A stretch of 64,000 nt of DNA, taken from assembly GCF_001469955.1 (NCBI RefSeq), contig NZ_LOPU01000018.1, forward strand, positions 746,001-810,000, read 5' to 3'. Below the pieces are notes generated by a model. That model did no database searches. It had not been told where the DNA came from and saw nothing but the letters and a program-made list of their open reading frames with translations. Within the stretch, counting starts at the first letter, position 1. The number at the start of each line of letters is the position of its first letter. The stretch comes from Haloprofundus marisrubri (lineage in GTDB: Archaea > Halobacteriota > Halobacteria > Halobacteriales > Haloferacaceae). The translations under genes were made by a program, and so were the position numbers. This document shows positions 42,128 through 50,519 of this stretch, piece after piece.

Positions 42128-43944
42128 CAGATAGCTTTCAGTTTACCGTCGGCGGGTTCGTAACACTGCCCGCTCATCAGTGCGTCCTGAATCGCGTCTT
42201 CGACGTTGCCGGGGTCCGCACCGTGTTCGTCGACGACGGCGGCGACGACTTTCTCGCGGTCCGCCCCGTCGCCGTCGTCGAGGTCGGTCATGGCGTCGAC
42301 GGCCGCGGCTTTGAGGTCCGCTTCGTCGAGCGGTTCGTCCGCGTCGGCTTCGTCGTCCGCCGCTTCGTCCGTCTCGTCGGCAGCGACGTCGTCCGTTTCG
42401 GGACCGGCGGCCTCCGCGGGCTCTGCGGCCACGTCCTGCGTCGACTCGGCCGTCTCGTCGACGACCGAGTCGGTCGAACCGGCGGCCGTCGTCTCCGCGG
42501 CGGCCGGGTCGGCTTCCTCGTCGCCGGTCGGCACGTCGATGTCGGCCTCGCCGGGTTCGTCGACTTCCGCGCCGCTCGTGAACTCGGTGCCGAACTCCGA
42601 TTCGACCTCTTGGCGTTCGTCCTCGTCGAGTTCGTACATCCCGTCGTCGAAGTCGCCGAGACCCTCGTCTTCTTCGGCTTCGTCGGTATCGGCCGACTCG
42701 GCGGAGTCGTCGAGGTCACCCGACGTGTCGTCGAAGTCACCGAGCGCGTCCGACGGTTCGGTTTCGGTCGATTCGGACTCGCTGGTCGTCGGGTCTGTGG
42801 ACTCGGATTCGACCGTCGACTCGGTCTCCGTCGACGCGGCGGTCGTCTCCTGTCCCTCCGGAGCGACGGCTTCGGCGGGTTCGGCGGCCGTGTCGGTCGT
42901 CGGTTCGGGCGTGTCGGTCGACTCTTCGGTGTCGACCATCGTTTCGGTCGACGCTGCGGCGGTCGACTCTTCGGCGGCCGGTTCAGACGAATCCGTCGTC
43001 TCGTCCGACTGAGCCGCCTCGCTCGTCTCGGTCGACGCCGAATCGAAGTCGGACTCGGTTCCGGTGTCTGTGCTCGCCTCGGCACCGGAGTCGGTTCCGG
43101 CTCCCGGGGTCGCTTCAATAGTTTCGGCTGACTCCGTGGATTCGACACCTTCGGAATCAGTGACGTCGGACTCGACATCTTCAGACGCTTCGACAGCCAC
43201 GGCCGAGAGGTCGGGGCGTTCGATATCGGCGGGTAGCGCGCCGAGTTCGGTCGCGTCGCCTTCCGAGGGCCCGACGGTCAGCGGACGAACTTCGTCTCGG
43301 TCGCCGGCGACGACTTCCAGCGCGTCGACGGCCAGTTGTCGAATCGCTTCGAGGTACGCCGTCGTCGTGCCGTAGTGGTCGATGGCCCGCGGGATGCCCG
43401 CGGCGAGCGTCTCGTCGACGCCTGCGTCGACGAGTGCCTGTTCGAGGTCGTCGCCGCGTCGGTCGTCGGCGAGCGCTGCGTCGAAGGCGGTGACGCGTCG
43501 GAGCGTCGCCTCGGCGGTCGAGACGACCCAGCGGTCGCGGGTGTCGGCGTCGACGGCGTTGACGCTCTCAGGGCGGACCGACGTGAACACCCGGTCGGAG
43601 TCCTCCGGTTCGAAGGTTCTCGCCTTGCCGGTGAGTGCGACGAACGCCGGCGGGGTCGTCCGGTCGATGAAGGCCATCGCCTCCGGTTGGTACTGGCCGG
43701 CGTAGGTGACGAACGCGCCCGTCGGGTCGGCGACGCGCCCGCGAAGCACGTCGTCGTTGACCGATTCGACTTCGGTCAGCACGCCGACGGCGAACAGGCG
43801 GTTGACCCGCGCGCCGGTGGGCGTGACGACGTAGTTCGGCGCGCGTTCCTCGTCGCTCTCGGAGTACGACAGCGACGCGTCGTCGTATTCGGCGGCGAAG
43901 AGGCGATAGGCGACTTCTCGTCGCCCCGGGGCGTCGGCACTCAT
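42127..43944 (-). CDS. rpap1: RPA1-associated protein Rpap1
   Basis: A 605-residue protein. Residues about 1-140 (REVAYRLFAAEYDDASLSYSES... VLTEVESVNDDVLRGRVADPTGAFVTYAGQYQP) form an OB-fold domain. Residues roughly 240-545 are a very acidic, Ser/Thr/Glu-rich disordered tract (repeated DTEESTDTPEPTTD-like sequence). The end (DLKAAAVDAMTDLDDGDGADREKVVAAVVDEHG...) is a small winged-helix-like C-terminal domain. In H. volcanii the partner binds its cognate RPA. It overlaps rpa1 by 4 nt, so translation is coupled. Confidence 0.9.
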   Translation of the reverse strand: MSADAPGRREVAYRLFAAEYDDASLSYSESDEERAPNYVVTPTGARVNRLFAVGVLTEVESVNDDVLRGRVADPTGAFVTYAGQYQPEAMAFIDRTTPPAFVALTGKARTFEPEDSDRVFTSVRPESVNAVDADTRDRWVVSTAEATLRRVTAFDAALADDRRGDDLEQALVDAGVDETLAAGIPRAIDHYGTTTAYLEAIRQLAVDALEVVAGDRDEVRPLTVGPSEGDATELGALPADIERPDLSAVAVEASEDVESDVTDSEGVESTESAETIEATPGAGTDSGAEASTDTGTESDFDSASTETSEAAQSDETTDSSEPAAEESTAAASTETMVDTEESTDTPEPTTDTAAEPAEAVAPEGQETTAASTETESTVESESTDPTTSESESTETEPSDALGDFDDTSGDLDDSAESADTDEAEEDEGLGDFDDGMYELDEDERQEVESEFGTEFTSGAEVDEPGEADIDVPTGDEEADPAAAETTAAGSTDSVVDETAESTQDVAAEPAEAAGPETDDVAADETDEAADDEADADEPLDEADLKAAAVDAMTDLDDGDGADREKVVAAVVDEHGADPGNVEDAIQDALMSGQCYEPADGKLKAI

Positions 43945-45251
43945 TCTGCCACCTCCTCATCCGCGGCCGAGGAGTCGACGGCCGAAAGCTCCGAGAGCAC
44001 GTCTCTGGCGCGCTCTGCGGGGTCGTCGTCGGTCTCTTCGAACTCGCTGGCGTCGAGGTTCGCGCCGTACTCGTCGACAGAGAGGTTGCCGCGGACGCGG
44101 TGTTCGAGGCCGACGAGTTTCTCGCGGATGTCGTCGGCGACGACTTCCTTGTCCATCGCGTCTCTGGCAGCCTCTTTCGCGTCGTCGATGCCGCCGCCGT
44201 ACACCTCGCTCGTCTCTTCGGCGTCGAGAACGACGGTGACCGTATCGGTGCCGTCGTCGAGAATCGCTTTTACGCGTAGGTCGTCCTCGCCGTCGACGTT
44301 GCCGTGGCTTCGACACTGGCCGTTCTGGACGACGCGGCCACACTCCGGACAGCGCTCGATGAGGCCGGAGCCGTCGCGGACGGCGATGACGTTGCCGACG
44401 AGTTCGACGTCGAACATCCCGCCGGCGTCGACGGCTTCGTCGATTCGCATTTTGGGGGCGGCGTCGCGGACCTCGACGGGGTCTGTGAGTTCGGAAACAG
44501 TGGTGAACTCCGAGAGGTTCACCGAGGGGACACCGCGGAACTCGCGGATGTACACGTCCTCGATACGGAGGTTCGCGCCTTCGGTGACCTCCGCGCGGGG
44601 GGTCCAGTCGGTGAAGGGCAGTCGAGCGGTTTCGTCGGCAAGAACGCCGGAGAGGATGTCGGTTTTGCCGTCGCGGCCGTCGATGGTTCGTTCCTCGACT
44701 TCGAGTACCCGGACCTCGACGTTGCGGCCGCGGTCACCCGGTTCGAGTGCGAGCAGTGTGGAGTCGCCACCGACTTCGTAGTCGGTCGCAATCGACTCGG
44801 AGGCGACGGCGACGCTGCTGCTCTCGCCGAGGTTGAGTTCGGGGCGGCCGTCCCACTCGCGGACGTTCGCGTTACCGATGGTGACGGTGTCGCCGGCCTC
44901 GAAACCGAAGTCGGTCCACGCCGTGTACGAGAGTTTCCCGGACTCGTCGGCGAGTTCGCCCTCTCGAATCGTCTGGTCTTTGCCCTGATAGCGAATCGAG
45001 CGCGTCCCGACGGTGAGTACCGTCGCGGTGACGGTGACGCTGCCGTCTTCGGGCGTGATGTCGGCGATGTTTTTCGAGGTCGGTGTCGCACCGCCACCGC
45101 CGCTACCGCCGCCGTGCTTTCGGCGGATGCTCTGTTTGGCTTCCTCGATGGGGACGCTGTACTGCAGCAGGTTCTCCAAGTCGCGTGTGACCTCCTCTTT
45201 GTCGACACCGAGAGCGGAGGCGAGCTCCTCGGCATGGTCGTCTACTTGCAT
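43941..45251 (-). CDS. rpa1: Replication protein A (single-strand DNA-binding)
   Basis: A 436-residue RPA, the first gene of the operon. An N-terminal UBA-like helical segment (VDDHAEELASALGVDKEEVTRDLENLL) is followed by several OB folds, with repeated DITPEDGSVTVTATVLTVGTRS-, GDRGRNVEVRVLEVEERTIDG- and PAEVRDAAPKMRID-type starts. A zinc finger CPECGRVVQNGQC with SHG lies near residues 300-316. Length and zinc finger match haloarchaeal Rpa1 and not the shorter Rpa3. It coats single-strand DNA in replication and repair. Confidence 0.93.
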   Translation of the reverse strand: MQVDDHAEELASALGVDKEEVTRDLENLLQYSVPIEEAKQSIRRKHGGGSGGGGATPTSKNIADITPEDGSVTVTATVLTVGTRSIRYQGKDQTIREGELADESGKLSYTAWTDFGFEAGDTVTIGNANVREWDGRPELNLGESSSVAVASESIATDYEVGGDSTLLALEPGDRGRNVEVRVLEVEERTIDGRDGKTDILSGVLADETARLPFTDWTPRAEVTEGANLRIEDVYIREFRGVPSVNLSEFTTVSELTDPVEVRDAAPKMRIDEAVDAGGMFDVELVGNVIAVRDGSGLIERCPECGRVVQNGQCRSHGNVDGEDDLRVKAILDDGTDTVTVVLDAEETSEVYGGGIDDAKEAARDAMDKEVVADDIREKLVGLEHRVRGNLSVDEYGANLDASEFEETDDDPAERARDVLSELSAVDSSAADEEVAE

Positions 45252-45420
45252 CGGGCGGGGTTTCGACCCGCTGTGTTAAAAAGCGTTGCACGCGCGGGCG
45301 CGAGAGTTGGACGAACCGACAGACTGCCCGCGGACGGACCGACAGATTGCCCGCGGAGCGCCGAACGAGCACACCGCCGAACGAACAAACGCCTAAGTAA
45401 CGTGGCTGAGAGTGTTGGGC

Positions 45421-45795
45421 ATGGACGAGTTCGCGTTCGAGACACACATCGACGAAGACGGCGAGACGATGATAGATGTCGTCGGCGACCGAGCCATCGC
45501 CGTCGTCGTCCGCTCCGAGTCCGGAGAACGAATCTACTTGCCGCCGGAAGGGTTCGACCGACAGCGAGACGACGACAGCCCCTACCAGTCGCGCGACAGC
45601 CCGTATCAAAGCTCCGGGGACAGTCCGTACCAGAGCAGCGCCGACAGCGACAGCCCGTATCAAAGCTCCGGGGACAGTCCGTACCAGCGAAGCACCGCGC
45701 CGAGAAAAATGGGCGTCTCGATGACCGCAGAGGGTCTCCAGATTCGCCATCCCGAACCCGTCACACACGTCGAACTCTACCGCGGCGACGACTGA
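45421..45795 (+). CDS. Haloarchaeal protein with DSPYQS repeats
   Basis: A 124-residue protein. An N-terminal beta-rich part (MDEFAFETHIDEDGETMIDVVGD, VVRSESGERIYLPPEGF) is followed at residues about 56-95 by five copies of DSPYQS/R, separated by SSG or SSADS linkers. A short C-terminal beta hairpin (MGVSMTAEGLQIRHPEPVTHVELYRGDD) ends it. The repeat DNA is also near-identical (CCGTATCAAAGCTCCGGGGA twice), so recent expansion is likely. The family is conserved in haloarchaea (DUF7510-like by memory). Function unknown. Confidence 0.75.
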   Translation: MDEFAFETHIDEDGETMIDVVGDRAIAVVVRSESGERIYLPPEGFDRQRDDDSPYQSRDSPYQSSGDSPYQSSADSDSPYQSSGDSPYQRSTAPRKMGVSMTAEGLQIRHPEPVTHVELYRGDD

Positions 45796-45838
45796 CCGCA
45801 CCCGACCGTTCGGTGAGTTTCTGTTCTCACCGCGCGTT

Positions 45839-46882
45839 TTAGACGAGTTCTCTGTAGTAGTCGGCCGTCTCCTCGACCACTTCGTCCCAGCCACGGCGTT
45901 CGTACTGCGGCGGTTCGTCGCGCGAGAGCGCCTCTTCGATGCCGTCGGCGATGGAGTCCGAATCGGGTTTCACTTCCACGAGACAGTCGTCGGGGAGCAC
46001 TTCGGCGACGCCACACTCGGTGGCGACGACGTGGGTTCCGACTTCGAGTGCCTCGGTGATGGTGATGCCGAACGGTTCGGCCAGCGACGGCGAGACGAAC
46101 ACGTCCGCGGAGGCGTAGTAGTCGCCGAGGGCGTCCTCTGGGACGTAGCCGACGAAGTTCACCTGCTCTTCGACGCCGAGCAGTTCGGCGAAGCGCTTGA
46201 GTTGGTCGGTCAAGTGACCTTTTCCACCGACGACGAGCGTCACTTCGGGGTCGCGGAGTTTCTTGATGGCGTACAGCAGATGGGCGATACCTTTCTGGTC
46301 GGTGTGGCGGCCGACGTACAGCAGCATCGGCCCGTTGATACCCAGTTCCTCTTTGTAGTCGCGGCCGGTCGTGTCCGGCGTCGAGAAGCCGTTGTGGATA
46401 ACCGTCGACTCGCCGCCGTACTCCTCTTTCAGGTTCCCAGCGAGGAGATGGCTAACCGAAAGCAGATAGTCCGAGCGGTCGGTAACGCGCCGTTCGGTCT
46501 CCAGTTCCCGCTGTGGCGGGTCGATGTTGCGGTCCGACGACAGCGAGTGAAACGTCGTCACCCACGTCACGTCGGTTTGCTGCTTGGCGCGTGAGGCCGG
46601 ACCGTAGCCGAACCAGTCGTGGGTGTGGACGATATCGAAATCGGCGGCGCGTTCGGCGAACTGCTTGCTGATGCGGCCGATTCGGGTGACGATGTCACCG
46701 TCGCCCGTCGGCACGCCGACGATGTTCTCGCGGTCCTCCGGCGCGTACTCCTCCGGGAGCATCAGTTCGACTTCGATGTCGGTCTCTTCCAACCCATCGA
46801 ACAGCGCCCCGACGTGCGTGTCGAGTCCGCCGGCGACGTTCGGTGGAAACCCCCATCCCAACATGAGAACGCGTGGTGGCAT
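45839..46882 (-). CDS. Glycosyltransferase family 4 (GT-B)
   Basis: A 347-residue GT-B enzyme. The N-terminal half has GWGFPPNVAGGLDTHV and DIVHTHDWFG. The C-terminal nucleotide-sugar half has LLYVGRHTDQKGIAHLL and the retaining-GT motif EPFGITITEALEVGTHVVATE near 265-285 with the ExxxxxxxE pair. It resembles glycogen synthase or sucrose-synthase-like haloarchaeal enzymes. The acceptor and the sugar are not determinable; no S-layer glycosylation cluster is adjacent. Confidence 0.9.
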   Translation of the reverse strand: MPPRVLMLGWGFPPNVAGGLDTHVGALFDGLEETDIEVELMLPEEYAPEDRENIVGVPTGDGDIVTRIGRISKQFAERAADFDIVHTHDWFGYGPASRAKQQTDVTWVTTFHSLSSDRNIDPPQRELETERRVTDRSDYLLSVSHLLAGNLKEEYGGESTVIHNGFSTPDTTGRDYKEELGINGPMLLYVGRHTDQKGIAHLLYAIKKLRDPEVTLVVGGKGHLTDQLKRFAELLGVEEQVNFVGYVPEDALGDYYASADVFVSPSLAEPFGITITEALEVGTHVVATECGVAEVLPDDCLVEVKPDSDSIADGIEEALSRDEPPQYERRGWDEVVEETADYYRELV

Positions 46883-47024
46883 TGTAAACGATTCTCAGAG
46901 ACAATACTTAGTGTTTTGCTGAAACGCCGTGTCGGAGCGCCGACGAGTTCTGAGGACACTGTCGTGAGAACCCACCGACGGAAGCATCGAAAGGGGCATC
47001 CCGTCACCTGACGAGTCACCGAGC

Positions 47025-47687
47025 ATGCACGTAGTGGTCAACGCGGCGACGAGCGCCGACGGCAAACTCTCCTCTCGACGGCGCGAGCAGGTCGTCATCA
47101 GCGGCGAGGACGACTTCGCGCGCGTCGACCGTCTCCGCGCCGACAGCGACGCGGTGATGGTCGGCGTCGGAACGGTGCTCGCCGACGACCCGCATCTGGT
47201 TCTCGACGACGAAGCGTATCGAACCGACCGGCGTGAGAATAACCGACCAGAGAACCCCGCCCGCGTCGTCGCCGACTCGCGCGCACGGACACCACTCGAC
47301 GCCCGGATTCTCGACGACGAAGCACGCACGTATCTGCTCGTCTCCGAGGCCGCTCCGAGAGACCGTCTCGACGACCTACGCGCCCACGGCGCGACTATCG
47401 TCGTCGCCGGCGAGGACCGAGTCGACCTCCCCGCCGCGTTCGACACCCTCGAAGCCGAAAGTGTCGACCGTCTGATGGTCGAAGGCGGCGGCGAACTCAT
47501 CTTCTCGTTGTTCGAGGCGACGCTCGTCGACGAACTCTCCGTTTACGTCGGGTCGAAGATTATCGGCGGCCGAGATGCGCCGACGCTCGCCGACGGGGAG
47601 GGGTTCGTCGAGACGTTTCCGGAACTCGCGCTCGAATCGGTCGAACGCGTCGACGACGGCGTGTTGCTTCGGTACTCGGTGTCCTGA
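47025..47687 (+). CDS. arfC: 2,5-diamino-6-ribosylamino-pyrimidinone 5'-phosphate reductase
   Basis: A 220-residue reductase of the RibD C-terminal/Rib7 family. It reduces the ribosyl side chain in archaeal riboflavin and F420 precursor synthesis, using NADPH. MHVVVNAATSADGKLSSRRR is the diagnostic start; DAVMVGVGTVLADDP and RLMVEGGGELIFSLFEATLVDELSVYVGSKIIGG are the other signature blocks. Full length for a stand-alone archaeal enzyme. Confidence 0.92.
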   Translation: MHVVVNAATSADGKLSSRRREQVVISGEDDFARVDRLRADSDAVMVGVGTVLADDPHLVLDDEAYRTDRRENNRPENPARVVADSRARTPLDARILDDEARTYLLVSEAAPRDRLDDLRAHGATIVVAGEDRVDLPAAFDTLEAESVDRLMVEGGGELIFSLFEATLVDELSVYVGSKIIGGRDAPTLADGEGFVETFPELALESVERVDDGVLLRYSVS

Positions 47688-47772
47688 CCGTACGGTCTTC
47701 CTCGGTACTCGGTAGCGTGATAGAGTGACGAAGCCGTTTTCGGTATTGCGCACACCGGGACAGACTGCTCAA

Positions 47773-47780
47773 CGTTTATG
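47773..47780 (+). promoter_or_regulatory. TATA box of the thioredoxin gene
   Basis: CGTTTATG lies 27-34 nt before the ATG at 47807, consistent with a leaderless promoter. Confidence 0.5.
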
Positions 47781-47806
47781 AGTCGCCGACGGTTACTCTT
47801 CGTCAG

Positions 47807-48145
47807 ATGAGTACACCAGAAAGTGCAGAGAAGCCGGTATACGTCGAAGGCCAGAGCCACCTCGAATCGCTCGTCAGCGACAACGACGTCGTCGTCGTCG
47901 ACTACTACGCCGACTGGTGTGGACCGTGCAAGATGCTCGAACCCACGCTCGAAGAGTTGGCCGCCGAGACGGACGCCGTCGTTGCGAAACTCGACATCGA
48001 CGAACATCAACAGCTCGCGCAGTCGGCGGGCGTGCGCAGCGTTCCGACGCTCGAATTCTACGCGAACGGCGAGGCCGCCGAACGCGTCGTCGGCGTCCAA
48101 GAGAAGTCCGCGCTCGAATCGATGGTTTCTCAACTTTCGTCGTAA
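47807..48145 (+). CDS. Thioredoxin
   Basis: A 112-residue thioredoxin with the classical active site ADWCGPCKM (Cys38, Cys41) and the cis-Pro segment RSVPTLEFYANGE. Length is normal for a single domain with a short N-terminal extension. It reduces protein disulfides in the cytoplasm. It is convergent with the inositol monophosphatase gene, whose stop lies 20 nt away. Confidence 0.92.
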   Translation: MSTPESAEKPVYVEGQSHLESLVSDNDVVVVDYYADWCGPCKMLEPTLEELAAETDAVVAKLDIDEHQQLAQSAGVRSVPTLEFYANGEAAERVVGVQEKSALESMVSQLSS

Positions 48146-48165
48146 CCGACGTTTCAGAGCGACTG

Positions 48166-48987
48166 TTACTGTTCTTGTTCTTCGAGCGGGTCGAACGCGT
48201 CGACGAGTTCGTCGTGAGCAACTCCGTTCGACGCTATCAGCCCTTCGGAGTCGTGTCTCCATCGGTCGCCCGAAAGGTCGGTGACGGTACCGCCGGCTTG
48301 GTGAACGAGAAACGCGCCCGCAATCGTATCCCATGGCGAGAGTTCGACCGTCGAAACCGCCGCGTCCAACTCGCCGCTGGCAACCATCGATAGCGTCGTC
48401 TGCCCACTTCCCACTCGGCGCAAGTCGCCGAACTCGGTGACGATTCGCTCTGCGGCGTCGGCGAGCGCCCGACGCTCGACCTGACTCAGTCCGAACACCG
48501 GGTCGATGGTGAACTCCGTCGCCGCGGCGGTGTTGCTCACCTGTATCGAACTGCCGTTTCGGGTCGCTTCGTCGCTCGCCGCTACGTATCGCTCGTCCAT
48601 CGCTGGAAGGTAGTTCACTGCGAGACGGGGGTCACCCGCTTCGACGACTGCGACGCTCGTCGCCCACCGTCTGTCGCCGGCGACGTAGTTGTTGGTCCCG
48701 TCGATTGGGTCGATAACCCACGCGATACCGCTGTCGGGCACCTGTTTCGCCGCGTCGTCCTCCTCGCCCACGATGCGGTCCTCGGGAAACTGCTCGGTGA
48801 TTCGTTCGACGATGCGGTGTTGGACCGCCCGGTCGACGGCGGTGACGGCGTCCATCGGCCCTTTCTTCGTCTCGACGGCGAGGTCCTGTCGAAACGACTC
48901 CAGCGCGAGTTCGCCACCTTCGCGCGCTACCTCGAGGAGAAGAGACTCACGTGCGTCGATATCGTCCGTGTCGTCTACGTCGTCCAT
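48166..48987 (-). CDS. suhB: Inositol monophosphatase-family protein
   Basis: A 273-residue FIG-superfamily phosphatase. Motifs are GEEDD (74-78), WVIDPIDGTNNY (90-101), and the C-terminal WDTIAGAFLVHQAGG. The first motif lacks the classic spacing of bacterial fructose-bisphosphatases, so IMPase activity is the best guess, but archaeal members often also act on fructose 1,6-bisphosphate. In archaea inositol phosphate is used for lipids and compatible solutes. The N-terminus is Asp-rich, a halophile addition. Confidence 0.88.
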   Translation of the reverse strand: MDDVDDTDDIDARESLLLEVAREGGELALESFRQDLAVETKKGPMDAVTAVDRAVQHRIVERITEQFPEDRIVGEEDDAAKQVPDSGIAWVIDPIDGTNNYVAGDRRWATSVAVVEAGDPRLAVNYLPAMDERYVAASDEATRNGSSIQVSNTAAATEFTIDPVFGLSQVERRALADAAERIVTEFGDLRRVGSGQTTLSMVASGELDAAVSTVELSPWDTIAGAFLVHQAGGTVTDLSGDRWRHDSEGLIASNGVAHDELVDAFDPLEEQEQ

Positions 48988-49017
48988 GTCCGTTCGTCGA
49001 ACGGGACGCCGAAAGGT

Positions 49018-49155
49018 CTACGCAATCTGGCGGAACGCGACTCGGTGGCCGAACTGGCTGCTGTGTTCGGTCGAGAGGTCCGACGCCGTGGACTCGCTGG
49101 CGGTGAGATGCTCAGTTCGGCAGTCCCGGCAGACGACGTGATACGTACGCTTCAT
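49018..49155 (-). CDS. Very small zinc-finger-like protein (45 aa)
   Basis: 45 residues starting MKRTYHVVCRDCRTEHLTAS. The CRDC pair (residues 9-12) with His15, His31 and His38 could bind one zinc as CxxC...HxH-type site. The frame is open from ATG to TAG with sensible composition. It lies 30 nt behind inositol monophosphatase in the opposite order on the same strand and may head that operon. Function unknown; coding status is supported only by the CxxC, the clean start and the codon use. Confidence 0.6.
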   Translation of the reverse strand: MKRTYHVVCRDCRTEHLTASESTASDLSTEHSSQFGHRVAFRQIA

Positions 49156-49250
49156 CGATATCTCTGCTTCGGGCTATCGGCCCATAGTTAATCGTCCCGT
49201 TACCGTTTTCTGGGCCCCTCTGCAGTATCGACAGCGACCCACTACCGAGG

Positions 49251-49556
49251 TCAGAACGGAACGTCGGAGAAATCGTCGTCCGGACTCGACCCGAATCCAC
49301 CCATGCCGGTGGACGCGTGGACCGTCCGAATCTCGTCGAACTCGGAGACCATTCGGCTTTTCAGCGCCTGCACCGTCATCGGCGAGATACCACACCCGGA
49401 ACACGCGCCGCCGAGCGCAATCCACACTTCGCCGGACTCCTCGTCGATGCCTTCGATTGCGGCACGGCCGCCGTGCATCTGAATCTGTGGGAAGTTACGC
49501 ATCATGAACAACTCGATGCGGTCTTCGAGGCTCTTTTCGGCGTCTATCGTGCTCAT
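49251..49556 (-). CDS. NifU-like Fe-S scaffold domain protein
   Basis: A 101-residue NifU C-terminal-type protein. It carries IQMHGGRAAIEGIDEESGEVWIALGGACSGCGISPMT, with Cys52 and Cys55 the CxxC that holds a transient Fe-S cluster. The C-terminal tail GSSPDDDFSDVPF is acidic. It is a stand-alone Nfu-type scaffold or carrier in Fe-S cluster maturation. Confidence 0.9.
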   Translation of the reverse strand: MSTIDAEKSLEDRIELFMMRNFPQIQMHGGRAAIEGIDEESGEVWIALGGACSGCGISPMTVQALKSRMVSEFDEIRTVHASTGMGGFGSSPDDDFSDVPF

Positions 49557-49599
49557 GCGAGAGCGGAGGGTGGGAGCCGTTATAGCGTTTCGTACTCCG

Positions 49600-50514
49600 T
49601 TAGATGAGACGGCGCGTCACCGCGCCGATGACGAGAATGCCACCGGCGAGTGCGGCGAGGCTGACGGGTGATTCGAGCGGGTCCGCGGGGAGAGCGCCGC
49701 CGAGGGGGCCGTCGTCTTCACCGTAGTGGTAGGGTTCTTCGTCCCACGAAGCTTGGACGACGGTGTACGACTCGTTCTGGTGGGTCGTAGATTCGTCCGC
49801 CGAACCGTTGAATTGGACTTGGTCGTACCCCTCGGAGACGTTTCCGTCGTTCAGTCGCAGTTCTCCCTGGACTCTCGTTCCGGGCGCTTCGTCGAGTGGG
49901 ATTTGGACCGTCGACGTGTCGTTCGGACCGGTCGAAGCAAGTTGGTAGGTCGAGGTTTCTTCCGTACTCGCAAGCAACACCATCGGATACGGGTGAATCG
50001 TTGGGTTCGAGACGGTTGCATTGACGACAGTCGTCTCCTCGCCGTCGATAACGGCTGTTTTGACTTCGACATCGGTTATCTCCGGTGTCGGGACGGGGCC
50101 GGAGTCGGTGTTGTTGACCTTTTGTGTGAAGTTGTAGGTCGTGTGGTCGCCGAAGGTTGATATTGTTACTGTGTGGTTGGTTTGGGAGGGATCGATGTGC
50201 TTTTTCGGAATAATTTTCCAAGTCCGCTCTTTTGCAGCTTCCATTTTAGTGATTCCATTGATGGCTCTGTCACCATCAATTGAGACAACTATCGTAGAAT
50301 TCACTGTCTTTTTAGCCTTATTTTCCCCAGTTATTATGAGTTTATCATCCGAAAATGTTATGCAATATTGAACACTTTCTGCAGAAGTAATCGAATCCTC
50401 ACAAAGGTGTTCGGTTTCAGTTGGTCCTTGTGAGGCAGCAACGATGCCTGTACCGGTACCAATAATAAGCAAAAATGCGAATACCTGAAACCATTTCTTT
50501 ACAGTGCCTCTCAT
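49600..50514 (-). CDS. Secreted protein with C-terminal membrane anchor
   Basis: A 304-residue protein of unknown family. It has an N-terminal signal/anchor helix (WFQVFAFLLIIGTGTGIVAAS, about 8-28) and a C-terminal helix (SLAALAGGILVIGAVTRRLI) with basic end. Between them are two beta-rich segments and numerous Asn-X-Ser/Thr sites (NST, NHT, NFT, NNT, NAT, NDT, NVS, NGS, NES), so it is probably glycosylated outside the cell. GC falls clearly in its N-terminal half. It is 5 nt downstream of the PKD protein gene, in one operon, and is likely its membrane partner. Confidence 0.78.
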   Translation of the reverse strand: MRGTVKKWFQVFAFLLIIGTGTGIVAASQGPTETEHLCEDSITSAESVQYCITFSDDKLIITGENKAKKTVNSTIVVSIDGDRAINGITKMEAAKERTWKIIPKKHIDPSQTNHTVTISTFGDHTTYNFTQKVNNTDSGPVPTPEITDVEVKTAVIDGEETTVVNATVSNPTIHPYPMVLLASTEETSTYQLASTGPNDTSTVQIPLDEAPGTRVQGELRLNDGNVSEGYDQVQFNGSADESTTHQNESYTVVQASWDEEPYHYGEDDGPLGGALPADPLESPVSLAALAGGILVIGAVTRRLI

Positions 50515-50519
50515 TGGAT

